Notes: a model not told the origin generated them from the sequence alone. A stretch of 64,000 bases of DNA from Clostridiales bacterium oral taxon 876 str. F0540 (GCA_000466585.1 KE993477.1:17687-81686); one strand, 5' to 3'. Shown: positions 32,361-42,033, counted from the stretch's first letter. Made by a program: numbers and translations.

Positions 32361-32963
32361 TTATTCCTCAAAATCAGCAGAAAAATGAAAAGTTAATTCT
32401 TCTTCACTATATTCTTTAGTTACTCCCGAAAAAATATTATCTTTGCAGTCAATTCCTACTTTTCTGGCAGTTTCCACAGCAAATTCTCTAAAGGCAAATC
32501 CAATTGCAGTAACCAAGTTTGTATCTACACAAACAGGTTTCCTTACAAGATTTTTTCGCGGTATAAAATCATACTCATCTATTACTTCCTCAAATAACCC
32601 TCCGCAATACTTGTGATTATCTAATATTCCCGCCTTTGCAAGCAAAATTGGTGAGCTTGATATACTAGCAATAATAATGTCGTTATCATTTACAAATTGT
32701 CTAAGAAATCCAATATTTTTATTATCCTCAAGAGCCTCTCTAAAATCCCAAATACCAGGCAGTATTATACAGTCATATTCGTCCCTCTGAAAATCTGAAA
32801 ATGTTTTATGCGGCAAAATAGTAAAACCATCTTCACTATTAACAGGCTTTAGCGATGATGCAAAAACTGTTATCTCCTTACCATAAAACTTAAACAACTC
32901 AGTTAAGCAGCTTATCTCCTGCATGCTAAACTGTGGATAAACCACTACGGCCCCTTTTCTCAT
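32361..32963 (-). CDS. DJ-1/PfpI-family protein lacking the nucleophilic cysteine
   Basis: A 200-residue protein with the DJ-1/PfpI fold: AVVVYPQFSMQEIS at the start, CIILPGIWDFREAL near residue 65 and the nucleophile-elbow segment IASISSSPILLAKAGILD near 95. Family enzymes have Cys at the elbow (AICAGP); here the residue is Ser, with no Cys nearby, so glyoxalase or protease activity is unlikely. It may instead bind a ligand. The ATG has GGAG before it. It is separated from the PAF-acetylhydrolase-like gene by 126 bases and is followed by the serine hydrolase. Confidence 0.85.
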   Translation of the reverse strand: MRKGAVVVYPQFSMQEISCLTELFKFYGKEITVFASSLKPVNSEDGFTILPHKTFSDFQRDEYDCIILPGIWDFREALEDNKNIGFLRQFVNDNDIIIASISSSPILLAKAGILDNHKYCGGLFEEVIDEYDFIPRKNLVRKPVCVDTNLVTAIGFAFREFAVETARKVGIDCKDNIFSGVTKEYSEEELTFHFSADFEE

Positions 32964-33089
32964 TCCTACTCCCCCATATCTTCTAATTATCTACCTTTTA
33001 GTTTTACACCATATATACAAATCTTCAATGTAAAATATTTTTATAATTAAACTTTCTTTTTTTGCACATAGGCTTCAAGATAACTAAAT

Positions 33090-34265
33090 TCAGTCATTAA
33101 CAACTTCTCCGTTCTTGTCTATGATGTATATTAAAGGACAGTTTTCACTATTAATAAATTTATTATAAACGCCTTCCATTCCGAACAAAAACTCCTTAAA
33201 AAATATAGCAGTTATTTCACTTATTATTTCGTGTGCCTCTTTTATGGATAACATATTATTTTCAATTTCTTGATTGTAAATAACAGGCCAATCTGTAAAA
33301 GTAAGATGCTCTGAATATTTAAGCTTTATAAATGACTTATAGCCTAATAAATATTCATAAAGCTGCCTTTGCCCTTCTATCTGACCTATTAGAGTTTTGT
33401 TACGGCCAACAATTCTCTTTTTAAATACCTCTCCATCAGTTCTGCTTTCATTAAATTCTATTGCCTTTTTCATTTCCTCACTATAATCAATAGAGCCTCT
33501 TCTAAAATTCAAAAAAGGTGTTGTCATTCTTTTTCCTGCCTCAATATCTTTAACTAAATCAAAATGCTGTAAGCTGCCGTCAAGCATTACAACAGCCTTA
33601 ATTCTTGTATCTTCTCTTGCGGCCTTAAATATAGCTGATCCACCAAGGGAATGTCCAATAATTCCAAGCTTATCTAAATCCAATTTACCCTTTACCACTT
33701 CATCTTCAGAGTTTAGTACTTTTAATTCCTCAATTAAGAACAAGATATCTTCTTTTCTTATTTCAATAAGCCACTCTTTTTCTTCAAAAGTAAAATCATC
33801 AGTTCTATCAATCTGATTTATTACCTCTCCGCAAGGCAGTATTGTAAAATCAGTTTCGTATATATGTCCCAATGTAAAAACAATAAAGCCTTCACTAACT
33901 AGTTTTTCAATATTATAAATCATGCAGTCTCTGTCCATCCCTAAACCCGGTGAAAATATAATCACAGGATATAATATTTCCTTTTTGCTGATTTCAATAT
34001 TATTAAAAGTATTCGTTTTTATGCTTCTAAGATAAGTTTCATCCACCTGCTGTCCTGCCATGTTCTTTTTTGCGGCAAACTTATTAATAAACTCTTGCTC
34101 ACAGGGGCTAAAAAGGTCAATATAAGAACCTTTCTGATTTTCCTTTATATCTTCATCAGAAGGATAAAATATACTTACTATAATTTTTCTTTTTTCACCT
34201 GTGTTCTTTAATAATTCCTCTCTTTTATTATCCGTTAGTACTCGAATTGCCCTTCCAACTCTCAT
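33090..34265 (-). CDS. Alpha/beta hydrolase resembling PAF acetylhydrolase
   Basis: A 391-residue cytoplasmic hydrolase of the PAF-AH isoform II type. RKIIVSIFYPSD, PVIIFSPGLGMDRD and the elbow GIIGHSLGGSA (nucleophile Ser near residue 206) are present, followed by VMLDGSLQH with the likely acid and a His near residue 325 (SEHLTFTDWP). It should cleave short acyl esters. The start is in the GGGGGAG...ATGATG region at 34265-34268; the ribosome binding site favours 34265. It overlaps the end of the Ham1-like gene by 38 bases in another frame, so the genes are coupled. Confidence 0.85.
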   Translation of the reverse strand: MRVGRAIRVLTDNKREELLKNTGEKRKIIVSIFYPSDEDIKENQKGSYIDLFSPCEQEFINKFAAKKNMAGQQVDETYLRSIKTNTFNNIEISKKEILYPVIIFSPGLGMDRDCMIYNIEKLVSEGFIVFTLGHIYETDFTILPCGEVINQIDRTDDFTFEEKEWLIEIRKEDILFLIEELKVLNSEDEVVKGKLDLDKLGIIGHSLGGSAIFKAAREDTRIKAVVMLDGSLQHFDLVKDIEAGKRMTTPFLNFRRGSIDYSEEMKKAIEFNESRTDGEVFKKRIVGRNKTLIGQIEGQRQLYEYLLGYKSFIKLKYSEHLTFTDWPVIYNQEIENNMLSIKEAHEIISEITAIFFKEFLFGMEGVYNKFINSENCPLIYIIDKNGEVVND

Positions 34266-34887
34266 CATAATCTCCCCCATATTCTTTTAAACTTCTAATA
34301 AAAAATTTTTTAAACCCTTCAATTACCCCTAAATTTTTACTTCTTTTACCCTTTAGATCATAATAATATTTCATACTGTTTATCTCTACAGATAAAGAAT
34401 CAAGCGGAAACCCTTCCACGTATTTTTCATGTGGCTTATCTACAATATAAAATTTCTCTGAACAAATATCTGCTCCATCATATGTGCAAATCTTCTTTTC
34501 ATTCAGAACTAGGCATATTGCATTTTTATAGTAGGCTGTTAATTTACCTCCATAGTTTTTTGCCAGGTTACTGTAAAACGTAAGCATCTCACTATAAGAC
34601 AAATTTTGGCCATGAATCCTTTTTATCAGCACTCCCGGCTGATCCTCTTCATTAACCTCTTCAAAATAAAGCCCTGAATCACAGGAAAATATAGGTCTTT
34701 TTATTTGCTTGTAGTAGCACACAGCCTTTTGCTTTGCATTTGCCAGCGGTTCCTTACCGCTTTCATCAGCCTCTTTTAATGTTCTATCAATACTTGCAAG
34801 ACCTGTAATAGAAATATCTAGTCCCTCAAGCATTTGTATCATACTTGATACTTTAGCAGGATTATAAGTTCCATATATCAAATTCAT
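34228..34887 (-). CDS. Ham1/RdgB-like nucleoside triphosphate pyrophosphatase, divergent
   Basis: A 219-residue protein with the Ham1/Maf-like fold. YGTYNPAKVSSM at the start matches the T-x-N-x-x-K loop of RdgB (usually TGNxGK), and SCDSGLYFE near residue 69 matches the ADDSGL motif with the first Asp replaced by Cys. The later PGVLIKRIHG corresponds to PGVYSAR. RdgB removes ITP, XTP and dITP from the nucleotide pool; this divergent member may use another nucleotide. Its 3' end overlaps the downstream hydrolase gene, which is unusual for RdgB. The C terminus is short and Gly/Ser/Asn-rich. Confidence 0.78.
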   Translation of the reverse strand: MNLIYGTYNPAKVSSMIQMLEGLDISITGLASIDRTLKEADESGKEPLANAKQKAVCYYKQIKRPIFSCDSGLYFEEVNEEDQPGVLIKRIHGQNLSYSEMLTFYSNLAKNYGGKLTAYYKNAICLVLNEKKICTYDGADICSEKFYIVDKPHEKYVEGFPLDSLSVEINSMKYYYDLKGKRSKNLGVIEGFKKFFIRSLKEYGGDYDESWKGNSSTNG

Positions 34888-34924
34888 AAAATAATTTCAT
34901 CTCCCATAAGTAAAAATTATATAA

Positions 34925-36175
34925 CTAAGCACTTTCGGAGGCCGAAAGTTCATTAGCTTTATTATCAATTAAATGGAGCCTGTACATCATAACGGCTCCT
35001 ATAATAGAAAGCACTCCTAAAAAAAGCCATAGGTTTCTGATATTTGTGTATTTAACATAAAGCCCTGCAATTATCGGTCCGACCATAAAACCAAGCTTTC
35101 TTATTATAGGAAATATAGAATTAAATCTTCCTCTATGTGAAGCAGGAGTATGGTCTGCAATATATACATTAGTGTTAGTTGATATTAATATCTCTCCCAT
35201 GGTCCAAATCATAGCTGAAAGGACAAACAAGAAATAGCCGTTAATAAAGAATATCATTTCAAACCCAACAGCATATAGTATTCCTCCAACAACCATGCTT
35301 AAAGAAGCTTTTATTTTTCCAGTTAAGGCTGTTAAAAACATTGGTATTATACTGCACAACACAGCATTTACTGTCATTAAACTTCCAAATACAGCTGCAG
35401 ATTTATTTTTAAAGACTTCACTGACTTGAAGTGAAAGGCCAAAGTTGAACTGAGAAAATACTATAAAGTATAAAATTATTATAAAAGAGAACAAAACCAG
35501 TGTCGGTCTTTTAATTAAAGCCTGAAGAAGACTTCCTTCCTCAGCCTGTTCAAGCTTATTATTCTTTGAGCTTGATATCTTCTGCCTATCAGGCATAGTT
35601 TCCGGAATAAATAAAGCTACCAATATTACAGAAATGAAAGTAGTTGCTGCATCACCTAAGAAAAGCCAGAACAAATAGTTATTATATAAAAATCCCGCTA
35701 ATAGAGGGCCTACAGAAAAGCCTATATTTAAGGCCATATACTGAAGTGAAAAAGCTGTATTTCTCTGCTCCCCTTCTGTAATATCGGTAATGATAGTGCT
35801 GTAAACAGGAAGAGAATATCCTCCAAGAAAATTTGACAGAATAAGAAGTGCCGTCAATATTATCGGATTTCTAGTAAATGCGCATAATAAGAGAGCTACA
35901 GCTGAAGTAGTTCTAAAAATAATAAATATCTTTTTCCTTCCCATAACATCTATTAATTTTCCTCCATGAGCAGAAGCTACTAGCCCCACAAAGCTGTTTA
36001 CTGCAACAATTACTCCTACTGTTTCTACCTTCATACCTATAGAATAAGTCAAAAACATTGTTAAAAATGGTGCCACAAAATTACCCAGATTATTTATTAT
36101 GGATGCAAAAAATATCACGTAAACACTCATAGGTAAATTTTTATACGGCTTTAGTAATTTGCTGATAATATTCAT
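34925..36175 (-). CDS. MFS exporter
   Basis: A 416-residue transporter with twelve membrane helices. The loop 2-3 motif GGKLIDVMGRKKIFI near residue 72 is the major facilitator signature GxLaDrxGrkx. A long central loop with KISSSKNNKLEQAEEG lies near 195. Members of this type export drugs or sugars. It is transcribed away from the DeoR-type regulator, which is separated from it by 256 bases with a possible operator pair, so that regulator is a candidate controller. A stop just before the Ham1-like gene keeps the two close (37 bases). Confidence 0.9.
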   Translation of the reverse strand: MNIISKLLKPYKNLPMSVYVIFFASIINNLGNFVAPFLTMFLTYSIGMKVETVGVIVAVNSFVGLVASAHGGKLIDVMGRKKIFIIFRTTSAVALLLCAFTRNPIILTALLILSNFLGGYSLPVYSTIITDITEGEQRNTAFSLQYMALNIGFSVGPLLAGFLYNNYLFWLFLGDAATTFISVILVALFIPETMPDRQKISSSKNNKLEQAEEGSLLQALIKRPTLVLFSFIIILYFIVFSQFNFGLSLQVSEVFKNKSAAVFGSLMTVNAVLCSIIPMFLTALTGKIKASLSMVVGGILYAVGFEMIFFINGYFLFVLSAMIWTMGEILISTNTNVYIADHTPASHRGRFNSIFPIIRKLGFMVGPIIAGLYVKYTNIRNLWLFLGVLSIIGAVMMYRLHLIDNKANELSASESA

Positions 36176-36431
36176 AATTCATCCCCATCCTTAAAGTAAT
36201 ACATCCCCGTAATCGTCTAATACATACTTACAATTGTACCACATTATTACAATAACTCATAAATGTATATATTTCACAATCAGTAATTGTTATCTTCACT
36301 ATTATTAACGTTTATTAATTGTTTTTCATGTTTCATATTTACAATCATTAACAATAGTGATAAAATGTTAATAAAGATGAATAAAGCCGGCTTTTATTTA
36401 TTTTAAATTCATTATTATTTGGGGTGATATT
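36176..36431. promoter_or_regulatory. Divergent promoter region between MFS and DeoR genes
   Basis: A 256-base intergenic region. Two related segments face each other: TTATCTTCACTATTATTAA near 36290-36309 and its approximate inverse AACAATAGTGATAA near 36350-36363. The second half also holds the palindrome AAAGCCGGCTTT near 36385. These could be operators of the DeoR protein; no base-level test is possible here. Confidence 0.35.
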
Positions 36432-37208
36432 ATGTTTATTGAAGAAAGGCATGAACAAATATTAAAAATCATTAACGAAAAAGGAAGAATATCTATCGGA
36501 GAAATTCAGGAGACCTTTGATGTCTCTGTTGATTCTGCAAGACGAGATTTGAGAATACTTGAGGAAAAAGGTCTTCTTAAAAGAACCCACGGAGGAGCAA
36601 TACCTGTGCTTCAGGTAGGCCAGCAAAAGCCAAGCAGATGGTGCAACTCACAGCTTGGAGAAGTTTATGAAAATTATGATGCCATAGCTAAAAAAGCTGT
36701 GGAATTTATAAAACCTAATGATGCAGTATATATAACTGCAGGGAACCTTGGATATCTGATGCTAAAGTACCTTCCAAAGAATATAGAATTTTCTATTGTA
36801 ACAAACTCTATTGATAATGCCTCTTTTTTAAGAGACTATGACAATATTTCTGTTTTTGTTATAGGCGGTCAAATGAGACCTAATGGAAGAATTGTAGATT
36901 CCTTTGCTCAAGAGTCTGTGAGAAATATGCGCTTTGATGTAAGCTTTTTAACAGGTGCAGGATTTTCAGCTGAGTACGGAGCTTCTAACGGTACACCAGA
37001 AACCTCAGCATTCCAAAGAGCTATTGCCAATAACTCTAGAAAAAATATCGCACTATTCCCAAGTCAAAAGATAGGGCATAACGCCTTCTTAAAAGATGTG
37101 GATGCAAGTAAATTTGATATTTTAATAACCGACTGGGATGCAGTAGAAGATGAATTAGATAAAATAGAGGACTTAGGTATTCAAGTAATAGTAGTTCAGA
37201 AAGAATAA
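36432..37208 (+). CDS. DeoR/GlpR-family transcriptional regulator
   Basis: A 258-residue DeoR protein. Residues 1-57 form the winged helix (GRISIGEIQETFDVSVDSARRDL then LEEKGLLKRTHGGA), and 75-250 the sugar-phosphate-binding DeoRC domain, with AVYITAGNLGYLML and GGQMRPNGRIVD. This family binds phosphorylated sugars or sugar alcohols. The ATG has a GGGGTGA site. It is transcribed away from the MFS gene and ends at its own terminator. The target may be the MFS gene, itself, or both. Confidence 0.92.
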   Translation: MFIEERHEQILKIINEKGRISIGEIQETFDVSVDSARRDLRILEEKGLLKRTHGGAIPVLQVGQQKPSRWCNSQLGEVYENYDAIAKKAVEFIKPNDAVYITAGNLGYLMLKYLPKNIEFSIVTNSIDNASFLRDYDNISVFVIGGQMRPNGRIVDSFAQESVRNMRFDVSFLTGAGFSAEYGASNGTPETSAFQRAIANNSRKNIALFPSQKIGHNAFLKDVDASKFDILITDWDAVEDELDKIEDLGIQVIVVQKE

Positions 37209-37225
37209 ATTTAATTTTATAATTC

Positions 37226-37260
37226 AAGGCTGCCTCATATTTACCCTTATGAGACAGCTT
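37226..37260. terminator. Terminator of the DeoR gene
   Basis: A 12-bp stem with one bulged G and a G-U pair (AAGGCTGCCTCAT and ATGAGACAGCTT) between two convergent genes. Confidence 0.6.
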
Positions 37261-37285
37261 ATAGAACTTTTTATATATTTCTATA

Positions 37286-38062
37286 TTATTCCTCTGTTAA
37301 TAGACTAGGGAGATAAGTTATGTCTTCTATTATATAATCAGGCTTTTCTTTAAAGCTTTCTACTATTTCCTGACTATAATGACCTGTCTTTACAAGCACG
37401 CTAAAGGCCTCCACAGCCTTAGCCCCTGCTACATCAACTGTTATGTCATCACCAATCACAATTGTACTTTCTGCTTTGCTTCCTAAACGATTAAGTGCCA
37501 AGTTAAAAAACTCTTTTGAAGGCTTTCCAAGTAAAACAGCCTCTTTTTCACAAGCTTTTTCAAACATGCCTACAAAGGCCCCAGTATTGATATTGATTCC
37601 ATTATCCTTAAAATAATAGTTTGTTTTAGATAAAGCAAGAATTTTAGAACCATTCATTATAAATCTGAAAACCTTATTTATTTCCTCGTAGCTTATCTTA
37701 TCACTAAAATCCCCAATAACTACGTAGTCAGGATTACTTTCATTTACATTTAACCCATTTAGACTTTCAAACACCTCATCAGTAACAAGTAGATAGCAGG
37801 ACTTATCTTTATTATCAGTAAAAAACTGCTTTACTGCAGCCACTGGTGTAAACAATTCTTCAAGAGCAATGTTAAAGCCCATATTAATAAGCCTTTTAAG
37901 AATATGCTCTACAGGCCAACCATCCGTGTTAGTTATAAATCCAAGTTTAATTTTTTCTTTTCTTAGCATTTCAATAACATTTACTGCTGACTTTATCGGC
38001 TTTCCTTTAGCATATAAGGTTCCATCCAGATCAAACAATATAGTGTCAATCTTACCTCTCAT
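37286..38062 (-). CDS. HAD-superfamily phosphatase, NagD type
   Basis: A 258-residue HAD hydrolase. The four motifs are ILFDLDGTLY (DxDxT near residue 9), ITNTDG (Thr motif II near 46), a Lys near 175 (LLGKPSKEFF) and IGDDITVDVAGAK (DD motif near 200). The C2-type cap between motifs II and III is as in NagD. Such enzymes dephosphorylate small metabolites such as UMP, 4-nitrophenyl phosphate or glycerol phosphate. The ATG at 38062 has GGGGGA; the preceding in-frame ATG lies before that site. It is transcribed toward the DeoR terminator and is probably monocistronic. Confidence 0.87.
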   Translation of the reverse strand: MRGKIDTILFDLDGTLYAKGKPIKSAVNVIEMLRKEKIKLGFITNTDGWPVEHILKRLINMGFNIALEELFTPVAAVKQFFTDNKDKSCYLLVTDEVFESLNGLNVNESNPDYVVIGDFSDKISYEEINKVFRFIMNGSKILALSKTNYYFKDNGININTGAFVGMFEKACEKEAVLLGKPSKEFFNLALNRLGSKAESTIVIGDDITVDVAGAKAVEAFSVLVKTGHYSQEIVESFKEKPDYIIEDITYLPSLLTEE

Positions 38063-38220
38063 GATTAAATCCCCCATTTTAAATTCAACTTATAATTTCA
38101 TAATTATATATTCTTTATATTTACTTAAAATCCCTTTAAACCTAAAATTATATAATAAATAATGATGTTAGTTCGTAAATATTTAAATATATAAATATGT
38201 TTATTAAAAGGAGTTTTCAA

Positions 38221-38529
38221 ATGAAAAAGACTTCTGAAGAAAAGGAAACAGTACTTAAAATGATAAAAATATATTGCAGCAAAAAACATAATTCTAATTC
38301 TGAGCTTTGCAAGGAGTGCTCTGAGCTTAGAGACTACTGCTTTAAAAGACTTGAATGCTGCCCTTTTGGTGAAAACAAAGGAACCTGCGGAAGATGTGAA
38401 ATTCACTGCTATAAGGCTGAATATAGAGAAAAGATAAAAGAGGTTATGAGATTTTCAGGACCTAGAATTATAATTTATGAACCCAGGTTAGCTTTAAAAC
38501 ACCTTATAAAAGGCTTGAGACATAAATAA
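38221..38529 (+). CDS. YgbA/nitrous-oxide-stimulated-promoter family protein
   Basis: A 102-residue Cys-rich cytoplasmic protein. The cysteines form the pattern YCSKKH, LCKECSELRDYC and CCPFGENKGTCGRCEIHCYK, matching the YgbA_NO family (PF11756), with about ten Cys and two His residues able to hold a metal or iron-sulfur site. In other bacteria members are induced by nitrogen oxides under NorR/NsrR control. The ATG at 38221 has AAGGAG eight bases upstream; an earlier ATG lies before that site. It is alone on the plus strand between two minus-strand genes. Function unknown; a redox sensor or carrier role is inference. Confidence 0.82.
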   Translation: MKKTSEEKETVLKMIKIYCSKKHNSNSELCKECSELRDYCFKRLECCPFGENKGTCGRCEIHCYKAEYREKIKEVMRFSGPRIIIYEPRLALKHLIKGLRHK

Positions 38530-38546
38530 CAATATTTTTTGATCAG

Positions 38547-39251
38547 CTATTCAAGCTCACTCTTATTACTATTCATGTACTTAAGTCCGTCTACAAGCTT
38601 TTGTTCTATTTTGTCTTGATAAATCACTACTAATAAACTTATAGCAATGATAAACGCCCAGCCAAACCAGTTAAGAGATATACTTCCTGAACCTACTAAC
38701 GTTGATCCTAAAATCCCCCATGGCCTTGTAAGAACCGTAATTATGAAAAATCTTCTAAATGAGATTTTGCTCATCCCTGCTAAAAAGCAAAGAGCATCAT
38801 CAGGAAAAAAAGGAAGTAGAAACATTAGTATTAATAGAGTTGTGCCTTTTTTGGAAATTAACTTTTCGTATTTATCTGAAATTTTGTGACCTACAAGCTT
38901 ATTAACAATTGGTCTTCCTAGTCTTTTAGCAACTATGAACGCTGCAGCAGAACCTAATAAAGTAGCAAGTGAACTAATGAAGAACGCTTGCCATCCTCCA
39001 AGTACCGCTGCTCCAGCAGCTGCAGTTATATTATTAGGTATAGGTGCTAGAATTGTGCCCAAGAATTGCAGCATAAAAAAAATTATATAAGCTTTTTGCC
39101 CAAAGCCATTAATATAACCTTTAAAGGCTTCAACAGAATACATATCCCTTAACATTCCACTTGATTTTAATAAAACAGCAGCTCCAGTCATGATAGACAT
39201 TAGTACTACCATCAATATAATAAGTTTCCAGTTGCTTTTATTACTCTTCAT
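38547..39251 (-). CDS. TVP38/TMEM64-family (VTT domain) membrane protein
   Basis: A 234-residue protein with about six membrane helices. The VTT/DedA signature lies at GPIPNNITAAAGAAVLGGWQA-type segment (here APIPNNITAAAGAAVLGG, near residue 72) and at FLLPFFPDDALCFLAGMSKISFRRF near 145. The re-entrant loops with Pro-Asn and Phe-Pro-Asp are typical of the family. Some VTT proteins flip undecaprenyl phosphate or phospholipids. The gene is alone on the minus strand, after a stretch with no gene. Substrate unknown. Confidence 0.88.
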   Translation of the reverse strand: MKSNKSNWKLIILMVVLMSIMTGAAVLLKSSGMLRDMYSVEAFKGYINGFGQKAYIIFFMLQFLGTILAPIPNNITAAAGAAVLGGWQAFFISSLATLLGSAAAFIVAKRLGRPIVNKLVGHKISDKYEKLISKKGTTLLILMFLLPFFPDDALCFLAGMSKISFRRFFIITVLTRPWGILGSTLVGSGSISLNWFGWAFIIAISLLVVIYQDKIEQKLVDGLKYMNSNKSELE

Positions 39252-39525
39252 AATTTTTCTCTACTTTCTCATTTAATAGAATTTGAAATCCATAATTAAT
39301 TATGAAGGGTAAAGTTTAAGAATTTGTCTTATATTTCTTTAAGAAAATCTTAATTTTATATTACTTTTAAGTTCTAAATACAGCTAAACTAGAATATTGT
39401 ATGCTTTTATACTCTTTACTAATGGAATAATGCACCTATTAAAAACAGAGAGGCTGTATCAAAACGGTTAAACTTAGCGTGTTATTTGAATACGTAGAAA
39501 CATTTGAGTAAACAGTAATAATACT

Positions 39526-40281
39526 TTAATTAGAAGAGCTAATTATTGCTTTATTAATATACTCATATAGTTCTCTGCTCATTCCATTCTCTTTTGCTGC
39601 AAGGGGATTATCCCTATAATAGTGCTCAGCAGCTTGAACAATACCTGCATCACCTTGAGCAAACAAATTAATTCCTTCCTGCCACTTTTTCGCTAGTTCC
39701 TTAACAAATGGATTATCCGGTGATGTTCCTTTTTCCATTTCTGATTGAAAAGATGTTAAAAGCCGATTCCAATCACTGGTCAACGCTTCCATATTACTGC
39801 TTTTAAACTTTTCATATTGAATTTTAAGTTTACTGCGCTGTTCCTCGGTAAAATATTTTTTTTGATTTATTATTAACTGAATTGCCTTTATAAACTGCTC
39901 TGAATTTGGCTTGTTAACTCTATCAAATACTTCTTCAAGCTCCTTCATCTGGCTTCTAAGCTCTTCTTTAATCCTAATTTCCTCATCTAGGCGTTCTATC
40001 TGCATTTTTATAACCTGCTTAGGATTATAATCAGGTCGTTCAAACATTTGTTTAATTTCATCAAGTGCAAAACCTAGCTGCTTGAGGGACATAATTTGCT
40101 GAAGCTTTATGATGTCTGCTTCTGAATATAACCTGTGCCCTGAAACAGTATGACTTGAGGGCGACAGAAGTCCTATCTCATCATAATGATGAAGCGTTCT
40201 TATAGTTATCCCTGTAAGTCTTGATAATTCTCCAACCTTCCAAGCCTCATTACACACTGAAATAACCTCTCTTTCAATCAT
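39526..40281 (-). CDS. MerR-family regulator with TipAS domain
   Basis: A 251-residue regulator. The MerR HTH begins near residue 14 (WKVGELSRLTGITIRTLHHYDEIG), later than usual because of a short leading segment. The dimer helix runs to about 130 and the TipAS ligand domain follows (residues 140-251; SKLKIQYEKFKSSNM then NDW-type helices). The start ATG overlaps the TGA of the Hsp33 gene by four bases, so translation is coupled. The MerR-type promoter at 41216-41246 with a central dyad is upstream of the pair, implying that this protein activates its own operon with Hsp33. The ligand is unknown. Confidence 0.9.
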   Translation of the reverse strand: MIEREVISVCNEAWKVGELSRLTGITIRTLHHYDEIGLLSPSSHTVSGHRLYSEADIIKLQQIMSLKQLGFALDEIKQMFERPDYNPKQVIKMQIERLDEEIRIKEELRSQMKELEEVFDRVNKPNSEQFIKAIQLIINQKKYFTEEQRSKLKIQYEKFKSSNMEALTSDWNRLLTSFQSEMEKGTSPDNPFVKELAKKWQEGINLFAQGDAGIVQAAEHYYRDNPLAAKENGMSRELYEYINKAIISSSN

Positions 40282-41138
40282 ATAAATCTTCTAAGTTCAT
40301 CTTTATTAAAGTTATATTTTTTTCCACAAACATTACATACAATTTCAATAGCTTTATTGTTCTCATATGCCTTGATAAGCTCTTCTTTATTTAACGAGTA
40401 GAGCATTGGATAAAAAATATCTTTAGAGCATCCACAGAAGAACTGAACTGGATGAATTCCCATAACATCTATATCTTTAAATAATAAATTTGGTAGTTCA
40501 TTAAAAGCTATATTACTATTTGAATTAGATAAAAGCAATTGATTGTTATTAATTATATTTTTAATATCTTCAATAATATCAATAGAAGCTCCCGGAAGCA
40601 ATTGAGCTAATATTCCCCTGCTTAAAATTATGTCATTGTTTTCATCTAAAACAATATTTAAAGAAAATAACGAGGGAATTTGTTCACTTTGTTTAAAGTA
40701 ATAAGAAAAATCATCAACAATATTCCCATAGAGCATTTCTGTGATTCCTGTAAATATACTATTCATTCCTAAATCCTTCATTACTTGCAAATATCCTCTG
40801 TCTCCTATTAATTGTTCCAGAGACATATTATTAACTTCCTCTTGGGGAAGGTTTAATAATTCATCGCTAATATAGCCTCGAATATTTCCTGATGCATCAG
40901 CATCTGAAAATATTTTGCAGTTTTTGCTGCTGGTATTAACTTTTATACTGATTCTCTGATTATCCTTTAAAATTGCAGAAACTAAACTTGTAATAGAAAC
41001 TGTTTCTGCAAGTGCTATTTTTAATAGCCTGCCCATATTTTTATTATCACAAATCTCTTTAAGCATTTCAGTATTTTCTACGAATAAAATACGAACTTGT
41101 TTATTATATGCTAATGTTTTTATCACATAGTTTCTCAT
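40278..41138 (-). CDS. Hsp33-type redox chaperone
   Basis: A 286-residue Hsp33 family protein. The N-terminal chaperone domain has KIALAETVSITSLVSAILK (residues about 42-60) and GYISDELLN near 93. The C-terminal zinc switch is complete: FFCGCSKD (CxC) near 238 and VCNVCGKKY (CxxC) near 272, the classic redox-sensing Cys set. Hsp33 is activated by disulfide formation and protects unfolding proteins. It leads an operon whose second gene is a TipAS-type MerR regulator and which has a MerR-type promoter, an uncommon pairing. Confidence 0.92.
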   Translation of the reverse strand: MRNYVIKTLAYNKQVRILFVENTEMLKEICDNKNMGRLLKIALAETVSITSLVSAILKDNQRISIKVNTSSKNCKIFSDADASGNIRGYISDELLNLPQEEVNNMSLEQLIGDRGYLQVMKDLGMNSIFTGITEMLYGNIVDDFSYYFKQSEQIPSLFSLNIVLDENNDIILSRGILAQLLPGASIDIIEDIKNIINNNQLLLSNSNSNIAFNELPNLLFKDIDVMGIHPVQFFCGCSKDIFYPMLYSLNKEELIKAYENNKAIEIVCNVCGKKYNFNKDELRRFI

Positions 41139-41215
41139 TTTTAATTTAGACTCCTTTTTGTTATAGTAAATTTGTGCTAAGTCAATTATATTGTTAAAAC
41201 GCCAGCACCAAATAT

Positions 41216-41246
41216 AATATACAACCTAACGTAAGGTTAGATGCAA
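41216..41246 (-). promoter_or_regulatory. MerR-type promoter with 19-bp spacer upstream of Hsp33
   Basis: Minus-strand TTGCAT (41241-41246) and TATATT (41216-41221) are separated by 19 bases. The spacer contains AACCTTACGTTAGGTT, an inverted repeat (AACCT and AGGTT) around TACGTT. This is the MerR-type layout, and the TipAS MerR is the second gene of the operon. Confidence 0.75.
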
Positions 41247-41362
41247 GCTTTTTGTTCTAGGAAATTTAAAATTCCTGACACACAACTGTCACATAGCTGT
41301 CTTAATATGATTCTTGAAAGCTAAATTAATAAATTTTGTTTTCTTATATAAGGAGGATATTT

Positions 41363-42007
<645 letters not shown>

Positions 42008-42033
42008 GCATATTACTTAATTGCATAATAAAA

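Noticed and set aside
39449..39480. GAGAGGCTGTATCAAAACG-like sequence resembling an insertion-sequence end
   Set aside because: No matching inverted copy, target duplication or transposase remnant was found nearby, so it cannot be called an IS.
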